64,000 nt of DNA from Ruminococcus flavefaciens AE3010 (lineage in GTDB: Bacteria; Bacillota; Clostridia; Oscillospirales; Ruminococcaceae): contig NZ_JAGT01000001.1 in the NCBI RefSeq assembly GCF_000526795.1, positions 3,206,501-3,270,500 of the forward strand. The letters run 5' to 3'. Each line of letters starts with the position of its first letter. Positions within the stretch are counted from its first letter, which is position 1. The translations under genes were made by a program, and so were the position numbers. Below the pieces are notes generated by a model. The model was not told the DNA's origin. It saw only the letters and a list, made by a program, of their open reading frames with translations, and ran no database searches. This document shows, in pieces, positions 53,633 to 63,431 of this stretch.

Positions 53633-54205
53633 TTGAAGGTATTTGATTTTGATAACACACTATATCACGGAGAGAGTGCGGTAGACCTTGCTTTGTTTAT
53701 GATAAAAAATAACAGGAGGATCATATTGTATCTGCCTAAGATATTCATAAATCTCATAAAGTACAAGCTTTGCATTGTCAGGAAAGAGAAAATGGTCCGC
53801 GCTATCAATGACTTTATGAGAAATGTCCTTCGTGATAAAAATGAGATATATGATGCAGTAGAGGGATTCTGGGAGAAAAACAGTCATAAGCTGGACAGAA
53901 AAATGCTTGCAAAAATCAGTCATGATGATGTTATTATTACTGCCGGACCTGATTTTCTGATAAACGGGATACGCGGTATTATCAACACTGACCATATTAT
54001 CAGCAGCAGGATAGACTCTGAAAAAATGAAGGTCAGATATCTCAATTTCGGTGAAAACAAGGTCAAAGGGTATAAGGCATTATATGGGGATAACCGAATA
54101 GAATGCTTCTACACCGATTCCTATAATGACAAGGCACTTATGGAAATTTCCGACAGGGTATTTATAGTAAAAAAAAGGCAGGCTCACCAGAATAAAATAA
54201 TTTAG
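53633..54205 (+). CDS. HAD-superfamily phosphatase-like hydrolase
   Basis: 190 residues from a TTG start at 53633, preceded by GGAGG with 6-base spacing; longer frames have no SD. HAD motif I is FDFDNTLYHG at the N-terminus, motif II is IITAGPDF, and motif III/IV FYTDSYNDKALMEIS near the end. The helical cap between (KIFINLIKYKLCIVRKEKM) is typical of SerB/YdjI-like lipid- or sugar-phosphate phosphatases. A strong terminator follows (54217-54240). Confidence 0.8.
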   Translation: MKVFDFDNTLYHGESAVDLALFMIKNNRRIILYLPKIFINLIKYKLCIVRKEKMVRAINDFMRNVLRDKNEIYDAVEGFWEKNSHKLDRKMLAKISHDDVIITAGPDFLINGIRGIINTDHIISSRIDSEKMKVRYLNFGENKVKGYKALYGDNRIECFYTDSYNDKALMEISDRVFIVKKRQAHQNKII

Positions 54206-54216
54206 TGAAATAGAAT

Positions 54217-54240
54217 GAAGGCGGCTTTAGAGCCGCCTTC
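54217..54240 (+). terminator. Terminator after HAD gene
   Basis: GAAGGCGGCT / AGCCGCCTTC hairpin. Confidence 0.75.
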
Positions 54241-54319
54241 ATATTTTATGTGAGCTTGTTTTATTTGCTTTTACAGTATTTATTGCAGTTATTTGGAGTG
54301 TTGTAAAAAACTGAAGTTA

Positions 54320-55129
54320 TCAGTTTGCAGCTTCAAGTCTGCTTTCAAAATCTTCAGGGGTAAAGCCTGATACTCTGATCGACATTATGTAATCATCATT
54401 AATTCTTCTGACATAGTTTATGTGATTCTGATCAAAAACGGTGTAGCTTGCTTTGATGTAGCTCTTGCCGCAGAGTTCAACAGTTTCGGGAGCACTTATA
54501 TCAGTTGCCTCAATATCAGGCGAGAAGCTCAGCTCATTGCGCTGCATGAATTCTGCTGCGGTAATATCGGGGGCATCTGGGTATCTGAGTTTTGTGTTAA
54601 AGAACCATACATCGACATACTTTACATTTTCCATATCCTCGCCATAGCAGGCAGAAGCGTCCAGTGTGCCTGTGAAGTAGGTCTCTTTTTCTGCTTCGCT
54701 CATGAATCTTGTGGGCATGATATAGTGAGTATTAAGATCGTCACTGTTCAGGAAATGAACATTTTCGGGTATAGTAATCTTTATGCCTGCAAATTCTGAG
54801 GTATAGACGTTTCCGTTGGATATTCCTGCGGAAAATGCATTATTCTCAGCAGTTTCGTTTTCAAGCTGAGCAGTATTTGTGTCTGTTACCTGAGCTTCTT
54901 TGTTATTTGTCTCAGCAGAGACAATAGTGGTATCATTTGTTACACTTGTGACAGTAGTTTCTGACGGTTTAGCAGAGGTGAGTTCTGTTGTTATTTCTGC
55001 AGAAATAGCTACTGCGTTTGGTTTATCGGCTGGTGAAGTAGCAGCTTCGGGGAAAGAGACATTGTCCTTTCCGCATGATGTGAGTGCGCAAAGTGTGACT
55101 GCAAGTGTGATAATAATTGACTTTTTCAT
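54320..55129 (-). CDS. Lipoprotein sharing a domain with the GH3 protein
   Basis: 269 residues from ATG 55129 (GGAGTAACAATT upstream). Lipobox LCALTSC. A Thr/Ser/Ala-rich linker (about 25-105) leads to a C-terminal ~160-residue domain: SEFAGIKITIPENVHFL, MPTRFMSEAEKETYFTGTL, VDVWFFNTKLRYPDAPDITA, GKSYIKASYTVFDQNHI and a final ISGFTPEDFE-like segment. The same order of motifs closes the GH3 lipoprotein at 32219-34681. The fold and role are unknown to me; both are surface-anchored. Confidence 0.75.
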   Translation of the reverse strand: MKKSIIITLAVTLCALTSCGKDNVSFPEAATSPADKPNAVAISAEITTELTSAKPSETTVTSVTNDTTIVSAETNNKEAQVTDTNTAQLENETAENNAFSAGISNGNVYTSEFAGIKITIPENVHFLNSDDLNTHYIMPTRFMSEAEKETYFTGTLDASACYGEDMENVKYVDVWFFNTKLRYPDAPDITAAEFMQRNELSFSPDIEATDISAPETVELCGKSYIKASYTVFDQNHINYVRRINDDYIMSIRVSGFTPEDFESRLEAAN

Positions 55130-55425
55130 AATTGTTACTCCTTTATATGTATAGGTTTCAAAACTAAATTGAACGTTCATAAATACTAATCGGAGCGAAA
55201 AAATGAAATGTGACATAAATTTCTGAATTTAAAAAAATAATTTCTGAAAATCTCATGATCCGCCGTTTACGACGGCTTAGTGTGCAAAAAAGTCAGAGCA
55301 GAGCAGACAACAGCGCAGCTGCGATATTATGTCCATGAACCTTTTTCATATCAATGCAATACTATGAAACAGGTGGTTGTTTTACAGCCGGTTTTACTGC
55401 AATTGGTGGGAAAGGAAACATATAC

Positions 55426-55956
55426 ATGATAAGAAATGCAGTTATAGGGATACTTGTCCCGTTTATTGGTACAGCATTAGGTGCTGCCTGTGTGTTTTTT
55501 ACGAAGCATGAGCTGGGAAGGGGAGTACAGCGAGCCCTTCTTGGCTTTGCAGGCGGTGTAATGGTGGCGGCATCAGTATGGAGCCTCATTATTCCGGCCA
55601 TAGAACAATCAGAGCAAATGGGGAGATTGTCGTTCATTCCTGTTGTGGCAGGATTCTGGGGCGGAATATTGTTCCTTATGCTGCTTGACCATATCATTCC
55701 GCGATTAAACAACAATGCTGCCAAAGCCGACATAAGCTCAGGCAAGCTTTCAAAAACAGCGATGCTTGTACTTGCAGTAACGCTTCACAATATTCCTGAG
55801 GGAATGGCTGTGGGAGCTATATATGCAGGCTATCTTTCGGGCTCGGCAGACATAACCGCAGGAACTGCCTTTGCACTTGCAATGGGTATAGCAATACAGA
55901 ATTTTCCTGAGCATAAAGCTTTTGAGCTATCTCAGGCAGCAGAGGTATCGTCCTGA
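55426..55956 (+). pseudogene. ZIP-family metal transporter, 3' end lost
   Basis: From ATG 55426 (GGAAAGGAAACATATAC upstream) the protein shows typical ZIP helices and the metal-binding TLHNIPEGMAVGAIYAG motif. The second motif begins QNFPE but is cut at about 55911, where sequence of an integrase (minus strand) starts; the last 14 codons are foreign. About 160 of ~260 residues are left, lacking the last helices, so transport is unlikely. Confidence 0.8.
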
Positions 55957-56110
55957 CAGAATAGCTTGTCTTGGGAGTGCTGAATATAAGGAGCGTTTTT
56001 TGAGGACTACTTTTATCAGGGTTTCTGATACGTGAGATAGTCTGATCAATTTTGATGTAGCTTGTTCCGTTGAAATCGAAGTGGACATTTTTCCACGGAA
56101 GTCCAAGCAA
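55907..56110 (-). pseudogene. Tyrosine recombinase (integrase) fragment
   Basis: About 68 codons: LGLPWKNVHFDFNGTSYIKI, RIRNPDKSS, then TPKTSYSVRTIPLLPEIAQKL. This is the central part of the phage-type integrase catalytic domain (..GLRWSDID...I.....K...S.R.IPL...). Catalytic H-x-x-R and Tyr are missing. It lies between the broken ZIP and metallophosphatase genes. Confidence 0.7.
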
Positions 56111-56112
56111 CT

Positions 56113-56733
56113 CTCCTCGGAGATGTTAAAGATCGCGGAGATTATGGCATTGAACTGCTGCAGCAGATACGTGCAATGGAAAATTGTACATTGCTGCTGG
56201 GAAATCATGAGTATATGATGGTGAATGCCCTGCGGTATCCCGAAAACATGCACTATAAATATGTGTAGAGGAATAACAGAAGCCTAATAACTTTTGATAA
56301 GTTTTTCAAACTTACAGAAAAGGAGCAGGAAGAGCTGCTTTGCTATCTGGAGACACTTCCTTTACAATTGGAGATAACTGTTAATAGGCGAAAATTCATA
56401 TTGGTACATGCTGCGCCACAGGAGCTTTATGAAACCGAAAATATGAGGCTCTATCACCTGAAAGAGTTTATGGTATGGCACCGTTTGACGCCATTTTCCC
56501 AGATGCCTGCGAGAAAAAACGTCATATTCGGTCATACTCCGACACTGCAGTTTCATAAAACGATGCATATATTTCACGGTAAGAGGATGCTTGATATAGA
56601 CTGCGGCTGCGGTTTCCCTAATTCCGGCGGTCAGCTAGGCTGCATACGACTTGAGGATATGACTGAATATTATTCGAATGACGGCGTTTTCTCAAAAGAG
56701 GAAGCTGCTGAATGGCGGAAAACGCATCGTTAG
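56113..56733 (+). pseudogene. Ser/Thr-type metallophosphatase, 5' truncated with internal stop
   Basis: The frame opens at the integrase junction with LGDVKDRGDYGIELL (GDxxDRG motif) and LLLGNHEYMMVNAL (GNHE). It hits TAG after HYKYV (56264-56266), then continues RNNRSLITFDKFF, RKFILVHAAP, NVIFGHTPT and the DIDCGCGFPNSGGQLGCIRLED end of PPP-family phosphatases. The N-terminal GDxH motif is lost. TAG probably replaces a Trp codon. Confidence 0.78.
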
Positions 56734-56840
56734 ACCTTGTATTGGAATATGTCCTCAGATAATACTTGACATTTTAGCGTGAATGATATATAATATACTC
56801 GTAAGTTACTAACTCATAATTCACTTAATTGGAGGCTCTT

Positions 56841-58235
56841 ATGTTTTATTGTCGTGAAAATGAACTTGGTAAACTGAATAACCGCTATGATGACAACAAG
56901 TTTGAATGCGTTGTTATCTACGGTAGAAGACGAGTTGGAAAGACCGCATTGATAAAAGAATTCTGCAAAAACAAGCCGGTTATATTCTTTTCAGCCCTTA
57001 ATGCTACTTCTCAGGAAAACCTTGAAAATCTGTCAAGAGCTATATATGAATATAAGAATCCTGATCTTGCCGGCGGTGACGCTCCGATATATCCCAGCTA
57101 TGACGCAGCTTTTCAGGAGATAACCGAACTTTCAAAACAAAACCGTCTCATATTCGTAATAGACGAATATCCATATCTTGCCAAAGCTGAGAAGTCCATA
57201 TCTTCACGACTTCAGCATATCATCGACCATGTTTGGCAGAACAGTCAGCTATTCCTTATCCTCTGCGGCTCTTCCATGAGCTTCATGGAGTATCAGGTGC
57301 TTGGATATGAAAGCCCGCTATATGGCAGAAGAACAGCTCAGTTCAAAATAGAAGCACTTAAATACCGTGAGATCGCAGCTTTTCTTCCAAAGCTTAAACC
57401 TGAACAGCTTTCACTCGTATACGGTATAACAGGTGGTATCCCTCACTATATCAACAAACTTGCGGTCAAGAATGATATTGATACTGCTTTAATTGAGAAC
57501 TTATTCGACACTTCTGCATATCTGTTTGAAGAGCCTGAGAACCTGCTGAAACAGGAACTCCGTGAGCCTGCCTTGTATAATTCAATTATTACCGCAATAG
57601 CAGGCGGAGCTTCACGTTCAAACGATATATCTACAAAAGTAGGTATCGAAAGCAGTAAATGCGCTAAGTATATTCAGGTATTACTTGATCTTGGCATACT
57701 TCAGAAAGGAACACCTCTTACTGAAAAGCCAGGAAGAAAAACGATTTATGCGATCAAAGACCAATTTTTCAGATTCTGGTATCGTTTTATACCTCGGAAT
57801 ATGACTGCTATCACATCAGGCAGAATTATAAAGGTATATGATAAAGCGGTAAAGGAACATTTGCATGAGCATATGGGACTTACCTTTGAGGAGATATGCA
57901 AGGAATACTTGCTTTATTATGCCGATGACCTGCCGATAACATTATCAGATATTGGTCAGTGGTGGGGCTCGGATAAAACTGCTCGTAAAGAAGTGCAGAT
58001 AGATATAGTCGGCAAATCAGCTGATAATAATGAATATATCATTGGTTCCTGCAAATATCGCAATGAAAAGATCGGCGTTGACGAGCTGGAACTCATTAAG
58101 CACTATGCCTCTGTATTCGGTAAAGGCAGCAAATACCATTACTATATTTTCTCACTCGGCGGTTTCACTAAGGAGCTTCTGGAGTGCGAAAAGCGTGGAG
58201 AAGTTCGACTTCTCACTTTGGACGAGCTGTATTAA
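56841..58235 (+). CDS. AAA+ ATPase of the archaeal-type STAND/DUF234 group
   Basis: 464 residues; ATG 56841 after TTGGAGGCTCTT. The N-terminal signature MFYCRENELGKLN and Walker A VIYGRRRVGKTALIKEF, Walker B RLIFVIDEYPYLAK and a later LILCGSSMSFME (sensor) define the ATPase_2 domain. A winged helix (SRSNDISTKVGIESSKCAKYI) follows, then a DUF234-type PD-(D/E)XK-like C-terminal domain (EVQIDIVGKSADNNEYIIGSCKYR, with E..D...K spacing of a nuclease core). Many such proteins occur singly in gut Firmicutes; function is unknown, with defence or toxin-like roles possible. Confidence 0.88.
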   Translation: MFYCRENELGKLNNRYDDNKFECVVIYGRRRVGKTALIKEFCKNKPVIFFSALNATSQENLENLSRAIYEYKNPDLAGGDAPIYPSYDAAFQEITELSKQNRLIFVIDEYPYLAKAEKSISSRLQHIIDHVWQNSQLFLILCGSSMSFMEYQVLGYESPLYGRRTAQFKIEALKYREIAAFLPKLKPEQLSLVYGITGGIPHYINKLAVKNDIDTALIENLFDTSAYLFEEPENLLKQELREPALYNSIITAIAGGASRSNDISTKVGIESSKCAKYIQVLLDLGILQKGTPLTEKPGRKTIYAIKDQFFRFWYRFIPRNMTAITSGRIIKVYDKAVKEHLHEHMGLTFEEICKEYLLYYADDLPITLSDIGQWWGSDKTARKEVQIDIVGKSADNNEYIIGSCKYRNEKIGVDELELIKHYASVFGKGSKYHYYIFSLGGFTKELLECEKRGEVRLLTLDELY

Positions 58236-58323
58236 CGCTAATGAGGTACCGACGAAGTACCTGTGAAGTATATTTGTGACAGGGTTTATACCAAATAATA
58301 GTTTACGTTTAGGGGGAGAAAAT

Positions 58324-58632
58324 ATGAAAAACAAAAAACAAGGCAATAACTGGACAGCTTACTATGATAATGATACGAAGCGATACTTTGCGGAAATAAT
58401 GTACACCAGCCGTGAGGGGCGTGAGCAGTATGATTATGAGATCACTCAGGATATTTATGCCCGTCTCGGTACATTCAGTGATGATGTCGACAACGAGAGA
58501 CTTATCAAAACAGGCAATAGTATATACTCTTTTGAGAACACGATGTATGGCACACTCGGTCCCGAGAGAACGGTCTGGGATGAAGAAGCTAATGAAACCA
58601 TGAATAAGTGCGTGAAGAAAAATAATGACTGA
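58324..58632 (+). CDS. Hypothetical protein, 102 aa
   Basis: ATG 58324 with GGGGGAGAAAAT upstream. Acidic, soluble, no signal. Contains NWTAYYDNDTKRYFAEIMY, YEITQDIYARLGTFSDD and a C-terminal LIKTGNSIYSFENTMYGTLG. No family recognised. Its stop overlaps the next start by 8 bases, so the two are coupled. Confidence 0.7.
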   Translation: MKNKKQGNNWTAYYDNDTKRYFAEIMYTSREGREQYDYEITQDIYARLGTFSDDVDNERLIKTGNSIYSFENTMYGTLGPERTVWDEEANETMNKCVKKNND

Positions 58633-59524
58633 TAAAGCTTATTTTCATCTTCCGGGGCTGTTTGAGTTCTATGACCTGTATAGTGTGTTTCTGCCGCTGT
58701 ACCAAGAGCATAGGGAATATTTCTACGACTGGTGCGAAATAGCATCTGTCTATGGTGCTCCTGCCGACTGTATCTGGAGCGGCGGGCGTGTCGGATTCGG
58801 CGAATGTGAAGCTGAAGATGTACTCGCACTTATGAATGAATACGGTCTTTCTTCAAGGCTTACTTTCAGCAATTCGCTTTTAAAACCCGAACATCTCACC
58901 GACAGGAAATGCAATGCCCTATGTGAGATTTTCGCAGAAAGCAACGGTGTACAGAACGGTGTGATAATCTACTCGGATCTTCTGCTTGAACATATAAAAA
59001 ATAATTATCCCAGTCTTTATTTTGTTTCCTCGACTACAAAGGTCCAGACTGAATTTGATCAGTTTTTAAAGGAAACAGAACGAAGTGATTTTAAATATGT
59101 TGTTCCTGATTTCAGGCTGAATAAGATGTTCAGTAAACTTGATACTCTCTCGCAGATCCAGAAAGATAAAGTCGAATTTCTGTGCAATGAATGCTGCTCG
59201 TTTTACTGTAAAGACAGAAAAGCGTGCTATGAAAATGTCAGCCTGAAAAATCTCGGAGAGAACTGTCCCGAGCATATCTGTACCGCACCTGATGGCAAAG
59301 ACGGATACCGTTTTTCAAAGGCAATGAAAAATCCCGGATTTATCAGTACAGACGACATAATAAGCACCTATCTGCCCCTCGGTTTTTCTAATTTCAAAAT
59401 AGAAGGCAGAGGGCTGGGAAGTGCTGTCAATCTCGAATTTCTGCTTTATTATCTCACAAAGCCGGAATATCAGCTTAATGTCCGTGAAGAGATCTATCTC
59501 GACAGCATGCTGGATCTGTTCTGA
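58625..59524 (+). CDS. Conserved Cys-cluster protein, U32-like TIM-barrel candidate
   Basis: 299 residues, starting within the preceding gene. Early segment YFHLPGLFEFYDLYSVFLPL, a central barrel-like alternation (RLTFSNSLLKPEHLTD, GVIIYSDLLLEHI, KYVVPDFRLNK) and a Cys cluster FLCNECCSFYCKDRKACYE near residues 188-206, plus a later ENCPEHIC. The Cys pattern resembles the iron-sulfur or metal site of U32-peptidase-like proteins. I cannot state a substrate. Confidence 0.6.
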   Translation: MTDKAYFHLPGLFEFYDLYSVFLPLYQEHREYFYDWCEIASVYGAPADCIWSGGRVGFGECEAEDVLALMNEYGLSSRLTFSNSLLKPEHLTDRKCNALCEIFAESNGVQNGVIIYSDLLLEHIKNNYPSLYFVSSTTKVQTEFDQFLKETERSDFKYVVPDFRLNKMFSKLDTLSQIQKDKVEFLCNECCSFYCKDRKACYENVSLKNLGENCPEHICTAPDGKDGYRFSKAMKNPGFISTDDIISTYLPLGFSNFKIEGRGLGSAVNLEFLLYYLTKPEYQLNVREEIYLDSMLDLF

Positions 59525-59552
59525 ATATTACATATTCTAAGGAGTGATATAA

Positions 59553-59807
59553 GTGACAAAAAAAGGATTTTTGTTTTCATTTATTATTACTGTGGCTTTA
59601 TCTTTTGTTTCATGCAGCGCAAAAAGGGATTATTCAGTTGTAAGGACACCATATATTCTTAAAGAATCAAATAATGTCTGCTTTTTCGGCGATGAACTGT
59701 TCTATTCAACGTCAAAAGACGTTATGTCAATGAATAACGACAGCTCTTTTGGAAAAGAAATTGAAATTGTTGCTGCGTCAAAAGCTGCAAATATTACTAA
59801 CGGATAG
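59553..59807 (+). CDS. Small lipoprotein, possibly truncated
   Basis: 84 residues from a GTG at 59553 (CTAAGGAGTGATATAA upstream). Lipobox LSFVSC at about 16-21. The remaining ~60 residues (YSVVRTPYILKESNNVCFFG...) begin like a beta-propeller-type lipoprotein and stop abruptly, so the gene may be a truncated copy of a longer one such as that at 22111-24220. Confidence 0.6.
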   Translation: MTKKGFLFSFIITVALSFVSCSAKRDYSVVRTPYILKESNNVCFFGDELFYSTSKDVMSMNNDSSFGKEIEIVAASKAANITNG

Positions 59808-60154
59808 AAAAGGACGGCTTTTATATGCTGCCCTTTTTTATTTGAGTGCGTGACATGTGTACAATCTTACAGAGAACTTCTTTATATATAAATGATTTTG
59901 AGGCATGAATTAGCTAACACTTATCTTACTCCTCCAAGTTTTCTTCTTTTACGAAAAATCTTATGTATGTGTAGGTCAGCATAGTATCCGTGATTCTGAC
60001 GTGAAGTTCTCGCTGATAAAAAATATTTAAAACCGTGTCACAATATCAGTACTTGAATTGTATGTATTAAGTGAAAGCAGATCTGTTTGGAGAATGCCGG
60101 TATGAAAAACTATCATGCTGAACAGTCTCAAATTAATATGAAAGGAGTTAAGGA
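59808..60154. other. Intergenic region upstream of the sigma factor
   Basis: A weak hairpin with T6 ends the lipoprotein transcript (59812-59842). On the minus strand 59936-60035 reads LNIFYQRELHVRITDTM, YTYIRFFVKEENLEE and stop, looking like the tail of a lost gene. AAAGGAG at 60141 serves the sigma gene. Confidence 0.4.
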
Positions 60155-60706
60155 ATGAGCGAAAGCGAAGTAAATGACAAGCTTAAGCATTCGCCTGATG
60201 ATGGCCATCGTGCTTTATTTGATCATTACTACAACTATGTATATGCGATCACATTGCGTATTCTTCGCGGAAATGTATCCATGAGTGATATAGAAGAATG
60301 TGTCATCGACACATTTGCAGATATTATGCTGAACTATGATCCTGACAAAAGCGGCTCACTAAAAGCTTATATAGGAACGGTTGCCAAAAGAAATTCCATA
60401 AATATGCTAAGAAAATCAAACAGGAAATCCAACAATACCATTTCCATTGACAGCGATGATTTCGGTGAGCTCGTTTCCGGCACGGATGTAGAGCAGACTG
60501 CTGAAAATAATAATGTTTCCGAAGCTTTAATTAACGCAATAAAGGCACTCGGCGAACCTGACTCCATAATCATAATACAAAAATACTTCTACGACAGAAA
60601 GTCGTCAGAGATAGCAAAGATAGTGGGGCTTTCGTCAACTGCGGTACGTGCCAGAATAAGCCGTGCAATGAAAAAACTAAAAAAGGTCCTCGCAGACTTT
60701 TGTTGA
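60155..60706 (+). CDS. ECF-type RNA polymerase sigma factor
   Basis: 183 residues, SD AAAGGAGTTAAGG. Sigma region 2 (RALFDHYYNYVYAITLRIL, SDIEECVIDTFADIML) and region 4 (EIAKIVGLSSTAVRARISRAMKKLKKVL) are clear, joined by a 30-residue linker. The next gene, 15 bases downstream, encodes a single-pass membrane protein likely to be its anti-sigma factor. Target promoters are unknown. Confidence 0.9.
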   Translation: MSESEVNDKLKHSPDDGHRALFDHYYNYVYAITLRILRGNVSMSDIEECVIDTFADIMLNYDPDKSGSLKAYIGTVAKRNSINMLRKSNRKSNNTISIDSDDFGELVSGTDVEQTAENNNVSEALINAIKALGEPDSIIIIQKYFYDRKSSEIAKIVGLSSTAVRARISRAMKKLKKVLADFC

Positions 60707-60721
60707 TAGGAGTGAATAAGT

Positions 60722-61915
60722 ATGAAAGACAAAAGGAGAATAATAAATATGCTAAGGAATCCTGATGAAAAGACTCTGGAAAGACTGTCTTCAGAATATC
60801 CTCAGGCAGAACAAAGCCAGAAGGATAAAATGTACGAAAAAGTCAAAGAACGAATGAACAGTAATGACAATGTATTCACCGATGAAGTAAGCGGCGTTGA
60901 AAGATACACACGCCGTCATCTGTGGAAGAAAATCCCTGCGGCTGTGATGAGTATAGCTCTTGTAGGCGGAGCTATCAGTGGCAGCGCAATTATGCTTAAA
61001 AATAACAAAAGTACAATGCCGTCATCTGAAGTATCTGAAGAAACATCTACTGAAATAACCGAAGAAACAACTACCATAAATGACAATGAAATTACGGCGA
61101 ATAGTGTAATCGATGAAACCAATGCTGAACAGAGTATTGATCAGTCTGATGTAACCAAGGAGCTGATATTCTCAATATGTGAAAACGGCAATACAAAAAA
61201 TTTCGATAAAATATCATATTCTTATGAATATCGATCTTATTATGAAACCGGTTATCATATGGAGGAAAACAACGAAGTTTACGTCGATAATACTCAGGAT
61301 ACAGCAATACGAAAAGTAAATGGCGGATATTATCGTGGCGATGGCAGTGTAGTGTACAATAGTAATTATATCGAATATTTCCATTATAATGATGCGGCTG
61401 GGATTAGCGAGCCTGATACCAATGAATTAGGCAACAAAAAAGAATTCTATACCTTCCAAAATGAAGAACTGAACTTTAAAATCTGTGATTTTAAAGTTGA
61501 TGGAAAGAATCTCCTTGAAAATCTTGATAACTGGGATATTACAGGTTTTGAAGAGTATCTTGGAAGAAAATGTGCAGTTATAAACGGAACATCAGATATT
61601 AAGATCCCATATGAAAGTATTTCTGAGGAAGAAGAAAATTTTGATATATGCACGTGTGAATTTACAATTATGATTGATTATGAAACAGGTATATGGATGA
61701 AGAGTGACATTAAAGAAAAAAATTATGGTTCCGCGCATTATACATTCATAATTACCGATATAGCTTTAGAAGATGATGCAAAACAACTACCTATGTCAAA
61801 GGAAGAATTCAAACAAGCTGCACTTAATGACTGTGTTAAACGTGTATGTGTCGAAAACGAAGAGGACTATATTATCGAACCAGTCGATGAATCTGATCTT
61901 GCTTTTCTTAATTAA
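60722..61915 (+). CDS. Membrane-anchored putative anti-sigma/sensor protein
   Basis: 397 residues. Cytosolic N-terminus of ~70 residues (KTLERLSSEYPQAEQSQKDK), one transmembrane helix about 76-95 (IPAAVMSIALVGGAISGSAI), a Thr/Glu-rich stalk (about 105-150) and a ~245-residue extracytoplasmic domain rich in Tyr and acids. Topology and linkage to the ECF sigma gene suggest an anti-sigma sensor. No zinc-binding H-x3-C-x2-C anti-sigma motif is seen, so the mode of sigma binding is unclear. Confidence 0.75.
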   Translation: MKDKRRIINMLRNPDEKTLERLSSEYPQAEQSQKDKMYEKVKERMNSNDNVFTDEVSGVERYTRRHLWKKIPAAVMSIALVGGAISGSAIMLKNNKSTMPSSEVSEETSTEITEETTTINDNEITANSVIDETNAEQSIDQSDVTKELIFSICENGNTKNFDKISYSYEYRSYYETGYHMEENNEVYVDNTQDTAIRKVNGGYYRGDGSVVYNSNYIEYFHYNDAAGISEPDTNELGNKKEFYTFQNEELNFKICDFKVDGKNLLENLDNWDITGFEEYLGRKCAVINGTSDIKIPYESISEEEENFDICTCEFTIMIDYETGIWMKSDIKEKNYGSAHYTFIITDIALEDDAKQLPMSKEEFKQAALNDCVKRVCVENEEDYIIEPVDESDLAFLN

Positions 61916-62720
61916 ATCATAGTTAAGCACTCAATTATTTGTACATTGAAAAGCACAGACCTACGTTTCGTTTGGAAGCGGCGTTGAAGTAGTATCTGAT
62001 CATAATGAATTAATTTCAGTGTTAAAGAATTAAAGGACTATGATTGCCATATTAAATATATTGATTAATTTGCTTCGTGTGAATTAATATTATATATAAA
62101 TGAAAGAGCTCCCTGTGTAATAAACACAGGGAGCAGTTTTGTAACCAGAGAATGTAACTTTTGAATTTAATATTAAATTATATTACTAATACATTGCGAT
62201 ACACAGATATATAAGTGTGAATCCTGATAGTTGTCTGTGATAATGCCCAGGCTGGCGACATATTTGCCGCCGCCTGTTTTAAGATCATCCTTAAGGTAGA
62301 CTAAAAGACTTCTGGTGTCGATTATTGATCTACCGTTGACGTTATGATTCAAGAATTGTTACTGCACAGAGAAATGTTCTTTATATAATGATTATAAATA
62401 TAAGTTTCAATACATGGGTAAAGACAACATCAGCTGCTCTATTTTTAGGATTACATATTCATATTGGAAAAGCGTTGTTGCAATAAATCGGATAGTATGT
62501 TATAATTCATTACATAGGAGGCGGGATCATGGATACTTCAAAAAGACTTCGGATAAAAGATGATGAATCGCTGCCATCATTGTAACGGCATGGGATAAAT
62601 CCGCTTCAGATCGCCATTTTACAAAATGCTACTTCAAGTTGCGCAAATGCAAATCCAGGTTGGTAGATTTTTTAGGATGACCTGTGATAGAATAGAAAAA
62701 ACCGAAAGTGAGGTATGCAT
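61916..62720. other. Long intergenic region with terminator and decayed coding traces
   Basis: Terminator hairpin GCTCCCTGTG/CACAGGGAGC at 62108-62134. On the minus strand 62173-62345 encodes NGRSIIDTRSLLVYLKDDLK and YVASLGIITDNYQDSHLYIC before a stop, probably a gene tail. A mini-frame with good SD (GGAGGCGGGATC, ATG 62529 to TAA 62585, starting MDTSKRLRIKDDE) may be a broken 5' end. Otherwise nothing. Confidence 0.4.
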
Positions 62721-63260
62721 ATGAATTTTGCAGAACAATTAAAACAGATCAGAAAAGACAGAAAACTATCTCAGGAGGATCTGGCTGAATTGCTTGATGT
62801 GAGCAGACAGGCTGTATCAAAATGGGAGCAGGGAGCAGGCTATCCCGAGGTTGAAAAGCTGTTGTTATTATCCGACAAGCTGAATATATCTCTTGACAGC
62901 CTTATGGGAAACGAAAATTTACAGGAGAAACGATCGGAAAATGATAATGTGACAGGAAATATAATAATAACCTCTCCTAATGAAAATGTTATCGCTACCT
63001 GCTGTAAAGTATGTTCTTCACAAAAAATGAAAGGCGGTGCAGGCTCACCTAAATATTTTTTGATGGGAGTTAGCAGCGGAGGTAATCCTGCTTCGGGAGA
63101 GCCCACAACTCTTTTAGGCTGGTATGCAGATAATGAAAGCATTTCAAAAGAGATCAGAGAAATACAAAATGCGCTTGCAAAGGGTATTCCTGATTATGAA
63201 CTGAAATACAGCTCTAAAGTAAAAAGGCACTGGCTGAGTATAAAAATAGTAAATGATTAA
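62721..63260 (+). CDS. XRE-family transcriptional regulator
   Basis: 179 residues; ATG 62721 is chosen over 62715 for SD spacing from GTGAGGT. HTH_3 domain at 5-60 (LKQIRKDRKLSQEDLAELLD, VSRQAVSKWEQG). The C-terminal part holds a CCKVCSSQKM Cys cluster, then a Gly/Ser-rich stretch and the conserved YADNESISKEIREIQNALAK end. A truncated copy of the C-terminus is at 20654-20791. Probably a small local repressor; the neighbouring gene has its own leader after a terminator. Confidence 0.88.
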   Translation: MNFAEQLKQIRKDRKLSQEDLAELLDVSRQAVSKWEQGAGYPEVEKLLLLSDKLNISLDSLMGNENLQEKRSENDNVTGNIIITSPNENVIATCCKVCSSQKMKGGAGSPKYFLMGVSSGGNPASGEPTTLLGWYADNESISKEIREIQNALAKGIPDYELKYSSKVKRHWLSIKIVND

Positions 63261-63321
63261 CGGCTGATGCCCTCATTCAATATCATGATAAATAAAGGCT
63301 CATAAAAATGATCATGTATAT

Positions 63322-63352
63322 AGATATCCGCCCGCAGGCGGATATCTTTTTT
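63322..63352 (+). terminator. Terminator after XRE gene
   Basis: GATATCCGCC-CGCA-GGCGGATATC with T6. Confidence 0.88.
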
Positions 63353-63431
63353 GTGCTATGCCTGTCAGCAGTTGATTTTGAAGCGTGCAGGGTGTATAAT
63401 AAATACATATTATTTACATAAGGTGGGGACT

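Noticed and set aside
56822..56830. TCACTTAAT match before the AAA ATPase gene
   Set aside because: No TATTAT at 17 bases; it directly precedes the SD of the gene.
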